Assembly: GCF_010669145.1 (NCBI RefSeq)
Contig: NZ_CP048638.1
Span: forward strand, 1-62,936
Reading direction: 5' to 3'
Length of the DNA stretch: 62,936 nucleotides
From: Rhizobium oryzihabitans
Lineage (GTDB): Bacteria > Pseudomonadota > Alphaproteobacteria > Rhizobiales > Rhizobiaceae
The translations under genes and the position numbers were made by a program. Positions 17,846 to 26,911 of this stretch are shown here, piece by piece; the first letter of the stretch is position 1; each line of letters begins with the position of its first letter. Under the pieces are notes generated by a model. It made no database searches and had not been told where the DNA came from. It worked only from the letters and a program-made list of their open reading frames with translations.

Positions 17846-19957
17846 TCATGAAGCTTTACGCCTGCGCGCGGGCTTCGATTTTCCCTTAGCCTTCCCGTTC
17901 TTGGAAATGAAGGCGCTCGCCACATCGCTTGTGACATTATCCGGCCATCCGGCAGGGGGCTGTAGCCCATTTTGCTCGATCAAGGTCGCGATGAACTCAC
18001 GCTGCTTGTCGCTGGCAAGTCGAGGCGGCGCGGCGGCAAGGGCCTCATCAATCCACACCGAGAGAGCTTTTGCAGACGCCATAACCTCTTCCGGCAGAGA
18101 TAAGCCATTCTCTTCCGCGATCCGCTTTGCAAACGCTGCCTGCTTCTCAGAAGGCGTATCCGACCGCTCGATGACTGCTCCCGGCTTGCCGTTGTCGTTT
18201 TCACAAATGACAGGGCATCCATCGCGATAGCCCGAACAACCGAAAAAGCTCCGCGACTTACCCGTCACAAGTCGCAGCGCCTTGCCGCACTTAGGACATG
18301 GGTGGGCAGGCTTCACGCTCGCGAGCTTCCCAAGCTCAACATCGAGGCGCTGATCAAGATCAGCGATCACATCGACATAGCGTTCTCTGCCTTCCGCTAT
18401 GAGATCGAGGCGTTTTTCGAGGTCTTTGGTGAAGTCGTATTCGGCGAAGTCAAAACGGCCGACGAGGTTTCCGACGATGGCCCGGCCGCTCTGTGTCGGG
18501 ACGAGATACCGTTTTTCCACCACAACATATTTCTTGTTGCAGATATTCGATACGATAGCCGCAAAGGTCGATGGCCTACCGATGCCCATCTGCTCAAGTT
18601 TGCGGATCAAGCTGGTTTCGGTGTAGCGCCGGGGCGGCTTTGTCGCCTTGCGCAAAATCTTGCCTCCCGTCGCTGTCACGGAAGTACCTGGCTGTAGCAT
18701 CGGGACGCGCCCGTTGGTCGACTCGTCCTCATCTTCGTCATCGCTCTTTTCATCCGCAGCAACGATCCTCCACCCTTGCTTAACCAGCTCGGCGCTGCGA
18801 GCACGGAAATGGAAGCGCTCGCCACCGGCATCGGCCGTGAGATCGAGCGTCACTGTTTTGTAGACGGCATCTGCGAGCTGCGAGGCAACGGCGCGCTGCC
18901 AAATCAGCTTGTATAGCGCTTTTTGCTTGTCATCCTCCCCCGCCTCACGATCCTCAACATGAGTTGGTCGAATAGCCTCATGAGCCTCCTGTGCTCCTTC
19001 AGGCAGCGGCCAGCGTCGTTTTTTTTCCGAAAGCTGCCATCCCTGCCCCTCAGCATAGGCACCGATAGCCGCAATCCCGTCATCTGAGAGGTTCGGATTG
19101 TCTGTCCGGTGGTAGGTAATCAAACCGGCTTCGAAAAGGCTCTGTGCAAGCTTCTGTGTCAGGGCTGGAGGGTATCCAAGGGTGGCTCCCGCCGCCTGCA
19201 AGAGCGCGGAGGTCGTAAACGGTGCGGGTGGTCCCTTGGCAACGGGCTTCTCGGCCGCTGCCGTCACCGTGAAGCGGCGGCAAGCCGCAGCTCGCTCGGC
19301 CAAACTCTGATCGAGGATGTATTCGTCATCGCCCTGCAGAAAGGATTTGGTCTGCCACTCGGCGGTCCACGAGCCGTTCTCAAACTCCGCTAACGCCGAA
19401 AAATGGTCTGTCACCTTGAAGCGGTCTATCTCATTCTGCCGTTCGACAACGAGGCGGACTGCGGGCGACTGGCAACGACCGGCTGTCAGGGACTGCCCCG
19501 CTGCCGTCGATATCGGAAAGGACACTCGGTAGCCGATCAACCGATCCGCTGCTCTGCGTGCCTCCTGTGCCGCGACAAGCCGCCGATCAATCGGGCGAGG
19601 CGCGGCGAGTGCCGCCTTTATACCGGTCTCGGTTATCTCGTTGAATGTGACCCGCTGATACCGCTCGATGCGCAAGTAACGCTTCAGATGCTCGGAAATC
19701 GCCTCCCCCTCACGATCCGGGTCCGTTGCAAGATAAATGGCATCGGCCTCGGCGACCAATGGCTTCAACCGGCTGATGACAGATCGGCCGCGCTCGGATG
19801 CTACATAGGTGAGCTGGTATGTTTGCGGTTCAACGGCCATCTGGTCCGTTGGAAGATCTACAATATGGCCCATGCTGGCCTCTACTCGCCAATCGGAACC
19901 AAGCAGCGATCCAATTTTCTTAGCCTTGGTAGGGCTTTCGACAATCATGAGTTTCAC
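17846..19957 (-). CDS. Type IA DNA topoisomerase
   Basis: A 703-residue protein when started at the GTG at 19957, which has AGGAGG 5 bases upstream and begins KLMIVESPTKAKKIG; the ORF extends 22 codons further up without a good ribosome site. Toprim domain with DPDREGE; catalytic-tyrosine region SLFEAGLITYHRTDNPN; HEAIRPTH follows. The tail has a Cys4 zinc finger (CPKCGKALRL ... FGCSGYRDGCPVIC) and a Lys/Arg-rich end. It relaxes negative supercoils and may help transfer or replication; conjugative plasmids often carry such an enzyme. On a hairpin-ended linear molecule its need is an open question. Confidence 0.93.
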   Translation of the reverse strand: MKLMIVESPTKAKKIGSLLGSDWRVEASMGHIVDLPTDQMAVEPQTYQLTYVASERGRSVISRLKPLVAEADAIYLATDPDREGEAISEHLKRYLRIERYQRVTFNEITETGIKAALAAPRPIDRRLVAAQEARRAADRLIGYRVSFPISTAAGQSLTAGRCQSPAVRLVVERQNEIDRFKVTDHFSALAEFENGSWTAEWQTKSFLQGDDEYILDQSLAERAAACRRFTVTAAAEKPVAKGPPAPFTTSALLQAAGATLGYPPALTQKLAQSLFEAGLITYHRTDNPNLSDDGIAAIGAYAEGQGWQLSEKKRRWPLPEGAQEAHEAIRPTHVEDREAGEDDKQKALYKLIWQRAVASQLADAVYKTVTLDLTADAGGERFHFRARSAELVKQGWRIVAADEKSDDEDEDESTNGRVPMLQPGTSVTATGGKILRKATKPPRRYTETSLIRKLEQMGIGRPSTFAAIVSNICNKKYVVVEKRYLVPTQSGRAIVGNLVGRFDFAEYDFTKDLEKRLDLIAEGRERYVDVIADLDQRLDVELGKLASVKPAHPCPKCGKALRLVTGKSRSFFGCSGYRDGCPVICENDNGKPGAVIERSDTPSEKQAAFAKRIAEENGLSLPEEVMASAKALSVWIDEALAAAPPRLASDKQREFIATLIEQNGLQPPAGWPDNVTSDVASAFISKNGKAKGKSKPARRRKAS

Positions 19958-20013
19958 TGCACCCTCCTGATAGCAAATCGCTGAAACATTTGATAACGTT
20001 TCCGCTAATGAAA

Positions 20014-20026
20014 TCATTGTCAATGA
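20014..20026. promoter_or_regulatory. Palindrome in the topoisomerase/dotM divergent promoter
   Basis: TCATTGTCAATGA, a perfect odd palindrome, lies between the divergent topoisomerase and dotM-like starts. Its CATTG/CAATG half-sites recur in inverted pairs at 24418-24447 and 36858-36887, so it may belong to a small regulon. Confidence 0.45.
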
Positions 20027-20045
20027 TCGAGTGGGAAAAGGGAAA

Positions 20046-21626
20046 ATGGCACCAAGGGATCAGAAGAGCGTCGGATGGCTGGAAATCGGCACGGCGCTGT
20101 TTTTCTGTCTGGCGATCCTAACTGTAGTATGGGTGATTTTCCGCGCGCCAGTAGGAATGCTCTATCGCGCGGCTCGCACTGCTGAAACCGGCACGCTTTG
20201 GAAACTGACCGCGTGGGGCGACTATTTCGCCTACACGCCGGGCAAGGACCTGAGTATCCAGTCGATCTTTCTGTCGTCCCTTCCCTTCGGCGTGGTGTGC
20301 GCCGGGATCATAGTTCTGGTCGGCCTCTTTATGAGAGCGAAGGTCGAGAGCAAGCACATCATTACCTATCTGCGGCCGAAGAAGGATGCAGAGTATGCAA
20401 TGAGCCACAAGGAGCTGATGCAGCGCTTCGCGCCGTTCTATCCTCATTGCGAGTTCTTCCTGAAATTCCCCATGCACAGATATTCGGCCAGCTCCGGCCC
20501 TGCGTCTCAGCCGATGTCAGCACTTGAGCTGCTGATCGACAGCGGCGCTATCGTCGCTGATAAATTCAAGGTTCCTGAGAACGACGAAGAACAGACCTCC
20601 CCCAAGCCGGAAGAAGCCGACGAGGACCGAAAGGCAGGTGAACGGGCAATCAATCGCAGCGCTCTGCGAAAGGCCCTAGAGAAGCCCTTTGGGCCGCACA
20701 ACCCGTTTCTAAATGTGAACCTTCGTAATGACGCCGCTGTAAGGGCTGCGATAGATGAATTGCCATGGTACGCGACCGTGATCCTGTACTCGGCCCTTGT
20801 GCGCGTGAATGCGCTTCACGACAGCGACATCAAGCTCTCAAGTGTCTTGGATGCGAGCGAAGAGTTCCTTCGAGATGTCTGGCGCGACATCAACCGTGAA
20901 AAGACCAAGCTTGGCGACAGTCTTGTGATCGGGCCATACGACTACCCTGATCCCGATAAAAAGGCCGGGAAGCCTAAGAAAAAGAAAGCAAAGGGTGCTG
21001 ATATCGGCACCGGCATCGAGCAGCCATCCAACATGATAATCCTGTCGGAACATCTGGCAAAGGTCGGCCCCAATTTCAAAACAACGAAGCGGGCGAAAGA
21101 AGAGCTGGCAAAGATCATCGTGAAGCCCGCCACCGGGATCGATCCGAAGCGCCCGGTCGATGTGATAGACAGGATCGTGCAGCGGCACGGATACGTATTT
21201 GGCGTCTTGGCATCGTCGCTTACTGACGGCAAGGATGGTACACTTAAAGCCGCTCGATCTGCCGGGGTCATGGCACCAAACACGTTCCTCTGGCTGCGGT
21301 TTGCCGACAGAAGCATGTGGCGTTTTCTAAACTATGTCGGCATGCAAACCCCCTGCCCGGAAGCGGCTGGAATGTACGATCACTGGCAGACAGAGCTTGT
21401 TCTGAAGACCGGCCGCACACGGCCTGAGATTGCGGAAAGCACGATAACGGCCATCGTCCAAGAAGCCAGAAAACAGTCGCCTGACGCGCTTACAATGCGC
21501 GATTTTGATGAGCTGGTAGCGAAGGTACGAAACCAGACCAACACGGTCGATGAGATGATTATCAAGTCGTCCGAAATGTGGAACGACGACAACGCACAAG
21601 TGCCAGAGCTGGTGCCGGATCGGTAG
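20046..21626 (+). CDS. dotM: DotM/IcmP-like type IVB secretion coupling-complex protein
   Basis: 526 residues. Two N-terminal membrane segments (about 14-37 and 80-100) precede a cytoplasmic domain. An acidic/lysine-rich linker and a KKKKAKG patch are followed by the family core: HGYVFGVLASSLTDG, APNTFLWLRFADRSMWRFLN, then YDHWQTELVLKTGRTRPE. DotM (IcmP; TrbA in IncI plasmids) partners the DotL ATPase to bring substrates to the type IVB channel. ATG 20046 is preferred over GTG 20031 because of its GGGAAAAGGG ribosome site. No dotL gene is in the window. Confidence 0.82.
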   Translation: MAPRDQKSVGWLEIGTALFFCLAILTVVWVIFRAPVGMLYRAARTAETGTLWKLTAWGDYFAYTPGKDLSIQSIFLSSLPFGVVCAGIIVLVGLFMRAKVESKHIITYLRPKKDAEYAMSHKELMQRFAPFYPHCEFFLKFPMHRYSASSGPASQPMSALELLIDSGAIVADKFKVPENDEEQTSPKPEEADEDRKAGERAINRSALRKALEKPFGPHNPFLNVNLRNDAAVRAAIDELPWYATVILYSALVRVNALHDSDIKLSSVLDASEEFLRDVWRDINREKTKLGDSLVIGPYDYPDPDKKAGKPKKKKAKGADIGTGIEQPSNMIILSEHLAKVGPNFKTTKRAKEELAKIIVKPATGIDPKRPVDVIDRIVQRHGYVFGVLASSLTDGKDGTLKAARSAGVMAPNTFLWLRFADRSMWRFLNYVGMQTPCPEAAGMYDHWQTELVLKTGRTRPEIAESTITAIVQEARKQSPDALTMRDFDELVAKVRNQTNTVDEMIIKSSEMWNDDNAQVPELVPDR

Positions 21627-21634
21627 GGATTACG

Positions 21635-21961
21635 ATGACGAGATCGGATAAATCACAAGCCTCATGGGGCACATATTGCCGTAGCTACCTCGTAACACTC
21701 GGCGGTCTATTGGGTGGCGGCGCGAGCGTGTTCCTTGTCGCGCACTACACGGAATCTCTCGTGCTTCCGTGGCAAATCACCCTGCTACTCTCCACTTTCC
21801 TGCTAGGTGGAATCATGCTCGCTCTCGCTGGCCTCTTCGGTACGGCAGCGCAGATGGAGAGGCTTGCGGATTCGACCTCAGATTATGAGCTGGTGGGAAG
21901 GATCGCGATTGTCGCTCATCCCGTCTATCTGATGCTGCGACCGATCTATGAGCGGCGTTAG
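21635..21961 (+). CDS. Small membrane protein (108 aa)
   Basis: Starts MTRSDKSQASWGTYCR 8 bp after the dotM-like stop, with AGGGA upstream. Two membrane segments (about 16-36 and 45-70) and a C-terminal helix with PVYLMLRPIYERR. Probably co-transcribed with dotM; it may be a small transfer-complex component but no family is recognised. Confidence 0.55.
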   Translation: MTRSDKSQASWGTYCRSYLVTLGGLLGGGASVFLVAHYTESLVLPWQITLLLSTFLLGGIMLALAGLFGTAAQMERLADSTSDYELVGRIAIVAHPVYLMLRPIYERR

Positions 21962-21970
21962 CGCCGGGCG

Positions 21971-22431
21971 TCAGCGCTGGCGGCAATAACGCATTACCAC
22001 ATCACCGACGCTGCCCTGCTCGTCAAGCTGGACATCATGGATGGTGATCGAGATGTAGTTGCTGTCGTGCTGCTCGATGAAACCTTTACGGCCAACCACG
22101 CTGTACTCGTGTTCTGCCTTGATCGAAAAAGGCGTGCGCCCTCCCTCAGTCCGGCCGAATTCAACGACCCCGGTAACATCTGAGCCTTCTTCATCTGTCT
22201 CCATGCGATGGGGCGTGATGGTCAGATTTGCCGCTGCACTCTCGTCGGGATCGTACTCGTCTGACCGCAAGAAAGCCTCACAGCCTTCATTGTTCTTTGG
22301 ATCAGGCTCTTCCCCCTCGGCGGTTATCACCCGCAGCCAGTGCCCAACGTATCCATCCGCAAAAGCAATTTCGGGAGACGCGACCAACGCGCCCCCGAGA
22401 AAACTAACGCGATCACGAAACCGCGGATCAT
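21971..22431 (-). pseudogene. Exported hypothetical protein, one base short
   Basis: Adding one base to the C5 run at 22392-22396 joins MIRGFVIALVFSGGALVASP to EIAFADGYVGHWLRVITAEG, giving a 153-residue protein with a signal peptide. The restored ATG at 22431 overlaps the stop of the upstream hydrolase gene (TGATG), which supports the correction. The mature part is acidic with three Cys. Function unknown. Confidence 0.55.
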
Positions 22432-23882
22432 CACTGCTGCCCGATCTCTGTTCGCGACATCAACAGGAGCATATGTGCGAGAGCACTATCGGTTCGACCT
22501 TCAAGGTTCTGCGCCAGCGAAGCTGCTGCGCGAAGCTCAAGGGCATTCTGCCGGGTCATATTTATCGCCAGCGAGCGCAAATCCTTGTCGGCGTTTGCCG
22601 CCGCGCTGCCTCCGCTGGTCATGTAAGTCCCCTCGCCTCCTGCCATCGCGGCAGAATTGTCGCTGTCGCCAGAACTGGTCGGTGTCTCGGCAACATCTTG
22701 GCCCGGCGTGCAGGTATTGGGGAGCGACTGGCTGCGACCGGCGCGAACAGCAGCCATGCCGACGACAGGCACGCGCTCTTTCAAGTAGCGCTCTGGATTC
22801 ACATAATACCACGTATTCGGGGATGCCGACGACAATGCATCCGAGGTGGCATAGCCGTTCGGATCGCGTTTGCCGCCGCCTACGGGAAACACGCAATCGT
22901 CAGTGCTCGATCCCGGCACGCATTTGCTCGCTTTGACGGCACTTGCTGGAACTTGCACCTCGAAATGGAGGTGCGGTTTTCCTGCCGACTGATTGTCGCC
23001 GATCTTGGCGATTTCTTCCCCGGCGCTCACGTCTTTCGGGTCAGGCCGCGAATATGAGTGCAGATAGAGCGTTCGGAACTGACTGCCTGTCACTTTGACG
23101 CCCATCGAACCGACGCTCAGTTTGCCGTCATGGGCAGCAAATAGAGGCTGATTAGTGGAAGCTTGGCCCTGCGCTCCCTGCGGATAGATGTCCGATCCGC
23201 GATGCCAGCCGTTACCAGAACCCGCGCCGGGGCGATTCCAGGCACCGTACTCACTGAAGACAACAGGACTCTGAACGGGATGGGCTGACAAGCAGGAGCC
23301 GCCCCCACCTGCCGCGACCTCATCCCCGCTGCACGTCTCATTGACCTGATTTTCAGCAACATAGGTGCCCGCGCACGTTCCATTGCCGTCCACTGCTCTG
23401 CCAGTGCAGGAACCGCCGCTTGTGAGCCAATCTTTGAGGCCCCCCGCTCCGACAAGGTGACTGCCGGCGATCAAGCCGCCACGGGTGACAGTGACCCCGT
23501 TTATCGTCTGACCAATGTACTGCTGGTAATTCCCGAGATAGGTGAGGTTCCGGTTTCCGTATTCCAGAAATGCGGCGTCCTGCGCCGACGGCGTATTCAG
23601 ATAGTCCTCTAGCGAGTTGATGCCATTCTTACCGGTCCAAGTGCCGTCGCCGCGCATATACCCGACATCGATCAAAGCGGATCGGCCCATCTGATAAGCA
23701 CCATAGTAACCGTTCCCGGTGTTGGTGCTATAGTTCCCGCTGCCCTCGCTCTGCCGTATGTTGTTGAGCATCGAGCCGCAATTTGTTGCGGTGGGCTGCG
23801 GGTTTCTGGCCGCATGGGCAAACATGGTGCCCGCGAGAAAGATCGTCGCGGCCGTGAACAGGATGCGCGAGGATCTGATCAT
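22431..23882 (-). CDS. Exported peptidoglycan hydrolase: lysozyme-like plus M23 domain
   Basis: 483 residues. Signal peptide (ILFTAATIFLAGTMFAHA), then a lysozyme/transglycosylase-like domain (NIRQSEGSGNYSTNTGNGYY, GAYQMG, residues about 35-150), then a LytM/M23 endopeptidase domain with WHRGSDIYP and GKPHLHFEVQV, carrying the zinc-binding HxxxD and HxH motifs. A Gly/Ser-rich helical tail ends it. Dual hydrolases of this kind open the wall for secretion or conjugation machines. Start at 23882 follows GGAGCTTCC and begins the signal peptide; the ORF could extend 8 codons. Overlaps the upstream gene by 4 bp (ATGA). Confidence 0.85.
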   Translation of the reverse strand: MIRSSRILFTAATIFLAGTMFAHAARNPQPTATNCGSMLNNIRQSEGSGNYSTNTGNGYYGAYQMGRSALIDVGYMRGDGTWTGKNGINSLEDYLNTPSAQDAAFLEYGNRNLTYLGNYQQYIGQTINGVTVTRGGLIAGSHLVGAGGLKDWLTSGGSCTGRAVDGNGTCAGTYVAENQVNETCSGDEVAAGGGGSCLSAHPVQSPVVFSEYGAWNRPGAGSGNGWHRGSDIYPQGAQGQASTNQPLFAAHDGKLSVGSMGVKVTGSQFRTLYLHSYSRPDPKDVSAGEEIAKIGDNQSAGKPHLHFEVQVPASAVKASKCVPGSSTDDCVFPVGGGKRDPNGYATSDALSSASPNTWYYVNPERYLKERVPVVGMAAVRAGRSQSLPNTCTPGQDVAETPTSSGDSDNSAAMAGGEGTYMTSGGSAAANADKDLRSLAINMTRQNALELRAAASLAQNLEGRTDSALAHMLLLMSRTEIGQQ

Positions 23883-24304
23883 GGAAGCTCCACCTGTTTG
23901 CCGCAAATCGAAAGCTTGTCGTCAGTCACATCGACCGTATTCCGGTCTTGGCAAGCGTTGATGCGCTCACTTGTCGCCAGCACCTTGAAGTCAGGCGAAA
24001 CACGCTGGACGTACCATGAGCAAGAATTGGCGCCGCACAGAGGCGATCCCATCATCGAGACAAGGTAAGTGTTACCCTTCGCCTCAAAAGAGGCATACAT
24101 GAACTCGTAATTCGCGCCCATAACCTCTTGGATATCGTTCTTCCACAAGCGGTTCATAATCGAAGCAACGACATTCTTCGGATCGTTGATCTCGGCCGGG
24201 TTAAAAAGCTCTGTGAACGTCAACGGTGCCGCCATGGTGGCGGTAGACGAGAGCGCCGTGGCGACCGAAACAGCAGTAATTATGGCCGTTCGCTTCAACT
24301 GCAT
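23879..24304 (-). CDS. Exported hypothetical protein (141 aa)
   Basis: Signal peptide MQLKRTAIITAVSVATALSS followed by a small domain with four Cys in the second half (PLCGANSCSWYVQRV, NACQDRN, SICGKQVELP), probably two disulphides. First gene of the leftward operon with the hydrolase; AGGAGAGG lies just upstream. Likely a periplasmic part of the transfer system, but no family is recognised. Confidence 0.6.
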   Translation of the reverse strand: MQLKRTAIITAVSVATALSSTATMAAPLTFTELFNPAEINDPKNVVASIMNRLWKNDIQEVMGANYEFMYASFEAKGNTYLVSMMGSPLCGANSCSWYVQRVSPDFKVLATSERINACQDRNTVDVTDDKLSICGKQVELP

Positions 24305-24417
24305 GAGTTTTCCTCTCCTTGCTCAAGCGCGCGAGTGCTACTCCTACTCGCACAAGGCGCAGACGAAGATTCCAGCGCCCTTGACTGGAAACTGTTTTGC
24401 CAGAAGAAAGGCGACAT

Positions 24418-24447
24418 GACAATGTTTCCGTATCGAGATACATTGTC
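24418..24447. promoter_or_regulatory. Inverted repeat between divergent transfer operons
   Basis: GACAATGT (24418-24425) and ACATTGTC (24440-24447), a perfect 8-bp inverted pair with 14 bp between, lie in the 145-bp gap between the leftward (24304) and rightward (24450/24480) operons. Likely an operator shared by both. Confidence 0.5.
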
Positions 24448-24479
24448 GAATGAAACTCGAAACAGGTCACGGACAAGGT

Positions 24480-24821
24480 ATGTTTTCACGAATTCTCTTC
24501 ACGATAACGCTACCGATCCTGTGCGGAGCGCTACCGCAGATGGCCGCAGCTCAGGACGCGCGCGCACCAGACCCTGTGATTACTAGGCCGGGCGGCGAAG
24601 GCAACGTGTCTCGCTATGAATTTGCGCCAGAAGACCAGCCGACGCTTCAATACAAAGCACCGCCTGCGGGAGCTGACACCGATCTGTTCGGCAACGAGGT
24701 CGATATTCTTCGCGATCAGGTCCGCGAGCTGGAGAACGCATTGATGGAGGTTCGGGCGGAGAACCGGAAGCTAAAAGCGTACAACGAAACACTTCTGAAG
24801 GAATTGGGGAAAGCGGATTAA
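24480..24821 (+). CDS. Exported coiled-coil protein (113-123 aa)
   Basis: A signal peptide (MFSRILFTITLPILCGALPQ) leads to a Pro-rich stretch and a C-terminal coiled coil (VDILRDQVRELENALMEVRA, NRKLKAYNETLLKE). The ORF is open from an ATG at 24450; I prefer 24480, the first Met of the signal peptide, with AAGGT upstream. Three bases separate it from the next gene. Probably a periplasmic transfer protein. Confidence 0.6.
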   Translation: MFSRILFTITLPILCGALPQMAAAQDARAPDPVITRPGGEGNVSRYEFAPEDQPTLQYKAPPAGADTDLFGNEVDILRDQVRELENALMEVRAENRKLKAYNETLLKELGKAD

Positions 24822-24824
24822 AAG

Positions 24825-25403
24825 ATGACCGATCTCACCGAAATCATAATCAATCTCTTCAAAGCCAACTCAATCCTTCTCTCCATTATGATCCTGTCGA
24901 TCACGATCTTTGGGGTCATCGTGGGCGGCATGGGACTTTTAGAAGGCTACCAGTACACCAGCGGCAATAGCCGTTTCTCGACGCGTCAGGCGACGTTTAC
25001 CGGCGCGATCATGAAGCTAGCCCTCGGCAGCGCAGCGGCGATGGGCGCAGTTATTTTCTACCGCTTGGCTGGCACCTTTTCACTCGCCGAAGATGCGACC
25101 ACGAGCAATGTTCTCGATTATGCGCAATCTGGCTCGATCACGGGCACGTACTGCCAGCAGTTCCAATACTCCGTAACTCTGATCTGGATGATCATCGGCA
25201 CGGTGGCGCTTTTCAACGCCGCCCGTTCGGCATATCGCAAATCCAATGGCGAGATGGTGCCATGGAGCACACCGGTCTACTATCTGATCGGGGGAATTAT
25301 GTGCTATTTCGTCAACGGCATCACTGCAATGATCGCGAACACTATCGGCCTTGAAGTCGGACTCGACAACATGTGCAAGGCTTTCGGTATGGCCGGGGCT
25401 TAA
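24825..25403 (+). CDS. Polytopic inner-membrane protein, DotE/IcmC-like candidate
   Basis: 192 residues with four predicted membrane segments (about 16-38, 62-80, 112-132, 147-170) and two Cys in the loops. Size, topology and place beside transfer genes resemble the DotE/IcmC and TraQ group of type IVB systems, but I see no diagnostic motif. Convergent with the parA-type genes; a strong hairpin lies between. Confidence 0.55.
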   Translation: MTDLTEIIINLFKANSILLSIMILSITIFGVIVGGMGLLEGYQYTSGNSRFSTRQATFTGAIMKLALGSAAAMGAVIFYRLAGTFSLAEDATTSNVLDYAQSGSITGTYCQQFQYSVTLIWMIIGTVALFNAARSAYRKSNGEMVPWSTPVYYLIGGIMCYFVNGITAMIANTIGLEVGLDNMCKAFGMAGA

Positions 25404-25412
25404 TCGTCTGTT

Positions 25413-25444
25413 GCGAGGACCGCAAGCAAGGCTGCGGTCCTCGC
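25413..25444. terminator. Bidirectional terminator-like hairpin
   Basis: GCGAGGACCGC (25413-25423) and GCGGTCCTCGC (25434-25444) form a perfect 11-bp stem between two convergent genes. No clear T tract follows, so Rho may be needed. Confidence 0.6.
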
Positions 25445-25456
25445 GTCGATCCGCCA

Positions 25457-25822
25457 CTAGAGAGCTGGCGGATTCCCATCTTCATCCACCCCTGCCCTTT
25501 CCAGAACCCATTCAAGCGTCTCGTCGTAGGGCATGCGCAATGTCTTGGAAAGCTCCACGAACCGGTTGTGGGTTGCCAGACGCACCCGCATGTTCAGAGG
25601 CTGAACGATCCCTTTGCTTTTGCGCTTGCTGGCGATCTTGAGCGGCTGCTGTCGGATCGTACCTTCCTGCGTTTCTACAATTCGCTCGACTTCCTTGGCG
25701 GTCGGCAGATCGTCGCTTACAGGGGTCGGCTTCATGCTGGCAGCAAGGCTAAGCTTGTTTCTCACATCGGCCGGGTTTGGATCGATATGACGGTTCCCAA
25801 ATCCGAGAGGTTTGCTGCTCAT
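25457..25822 (-). CDS. Small DNA-binding partner of ParA (121 aa)
   Basis: The first half is basic and disordered (GFGNRHIDPNPADVRNK). The end, QPLNMRVRLATHNRFVELSK then TLRMPYDETLEWVLERAG, has the strand-helix-helix look of a ribbon-helix-helix fold. Its start overlaps the parA stop by 4 bp. In this place it should be the centromere-binding partner, with the upstream repeats as its likely sites. Confidence 0.6.
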   Translation of the reverse strand: MSSKPLGFGNRHIDPNPADVRNKLSLAASMKPTPVSDDLPTAKEVERIVETQEGTIRQQPLKIASKRKSKGIVQPLNMRVRLATHNRFVELSKTLRMPYDETLEWVLERAGVDEDGNPPAL

Positions 25823-26496
25823 GCGGCTTTCTCCTGCTTGTTGATGATGTATTCGACCAGCTCGGCCGCGAGAAGGTCGGCATTTGTTATCGCCTTATCG
25901 ACACCGTTGTACTCGTCGCGATTTAGCTCTGCGAGTGGAACGCCTTCCAGCATCATGGCCTTGTAAGCAGACCGCTCGTGGAGGTGGGTTGTGAAGGAAG
26001 GCACATCGTTCCCTTGAATTTCAGCCATGATTTTGCGCTCCACGCGCGAAATCATATTCGGTACGGTCCTCGACCAGAGAATTCGCTTATCGACCGTCCG
26101 ACCTAGCGTCTCTTCGTCGCTCGTAATCAATGCGAAGGAGTCTGCGGCTTTTCGTGCGTCTTCTGGACTAGGCTGCATCGGGATAATCATGAGATCGGCC
26201 CTGCTCACGACAGGGGTTCTCATATCGGACGTGAAACCCGCCATATCAACGAACACAAACGCGCTCTTGGCTGAGGCATCTTTGATAGCTTTGTGAATGC
26301 CGGTGCTCGATGTCTGCTCAATGACTTCAATGGTCGATGTCGTCGCCTGCTCACGCCAGTTAGCGATCGATCGCTGAGGGTCAGTATCGATAACCGTCAC
26401 TGAGGCATTCTGTCGTGCCAACGAATCCGCCAGCACGAGCAGGGCCGTGCTTTTGGTTGATCCACCTTTCGAATTAAATGCTGCAATAACGGGCAT
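25819..26496 (-). CDS. parA: ParA-type partition ATPase
   Basis: About 225 residues. MPVIAAFNSKGGSTKSTALL is a deviant Walker A (KGGSTKS); VTVIDTDPQRSIANWREQA and FVFVDMAGF follow as in the ParA/MinD family, and the small size fits the ParF/VirC1 branch. It would use ATP to segregate the plasmid. Start at 26496 with AAAGGAG upstream; the ORF is open for another 61 codons rich in Arg/Gln that read through the repeat array, which I exclude. Confidence 0.87.
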   Translation of the reverse strand: MPVIAAFNSKGGSTKSTALLVLADSLARQNASVTVIDTDPQRSIANWREQATTSTIEVIEQTSSTGIHKAIKDASAKSAFVFVDMAGFTSDMRTPVVSRADLMIIPMQPSPEDARKAADSFALITSDEETLGRTVDKRILWSRTVPNMISRVERKIMAEIQGNDVPSFTTHLHERSAYKAMMLEGVPLAELNRDEYNGVDKAITNADLLAAELVEYIINKQEKAA

Positions 26497-26520
26497 ATAA
26501 GCGCTCCTTTTGGATTGTAG

Positions 26521-26720
26521 CGTGAGCACGCACGCAAACTCATTCAAATGCGTTCGGTATCTTTCATATACATTATCAATCTTTAACGTTCTGTAAACAG
26601 CTTTTGCAAGCGTTCGCGTGCGGTCTCGTTCTTTCGCTTGCTGTTGCGTTCTTGCGCGTTCTTTTGCTTGCACGTGCATGAACGCATTTGCGTTTACTTG
26701 CGTTCTAATGCACGCAGCCT
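26521..26720. repeat. GCGTTC-type repeat array upstream of parA
   Basis: Short units TGCGTTC or AGCGTTC recur near 26549, 26609, 26645 and 26699, with GCGCGTTC and GCGTTTAC variants and interleaved TGCACG/GCACGC words. The array lies directly upstream of parA and has no good ORF in the sense of transcription. It looks like a centromere (parS/parC) or an autoregulatory operator. Confidence 0.55.
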
Positions 26721-26774
26721 GATCGCGAGCGGGAACCGCGCTCCCACATTGCGCCGTAGGTGACGGGAGCGATC
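26721..26774. repeat. 54-bp repeat, copy 1
   Basis: Starts GATCGCGAGCGGGAACCGCG and ends GTGACGGGAGCGATC. It matches 29492-29545 at 53 of 54 positions. GATCGC and GCGATC at the ends are inverted, and CGCTCCC/GGGAGCG forms an alternative stem. It adjoins the GCGTTC array. Downstream to 26911 I see only small hairpins (for example GAGGGGCG-AAA-CGCCTC near 26872) that may end the 26912 gene. Confidence 0.75.
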
Positions 26775-26911
26775 TATCAAGGCTGCGAAACTACCAACAG
26801 CCAGGAAAAAACAAACCCCGCATTTGCCCGTACAGAGCGAAATGCGAGGTTCAATGGGGAAACTAACGTCAGAGGGGCGAAACGCCTCCCTACGAAGCTC
26901 TGTGGCCGTTT

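Noticed and set aside
18302..19984. Several long plus-strand ORFs inside the topoisomerase gene
   Set aside because: Shadow frames of a well-supported gene with intact motifs on the other strand.
26497..26679. Longer parA start at 26679
   Set aside because: The extra residues are Arg/Gln-rich low complexity encoded by the repeat array; a good ribosome site precedes 26496.
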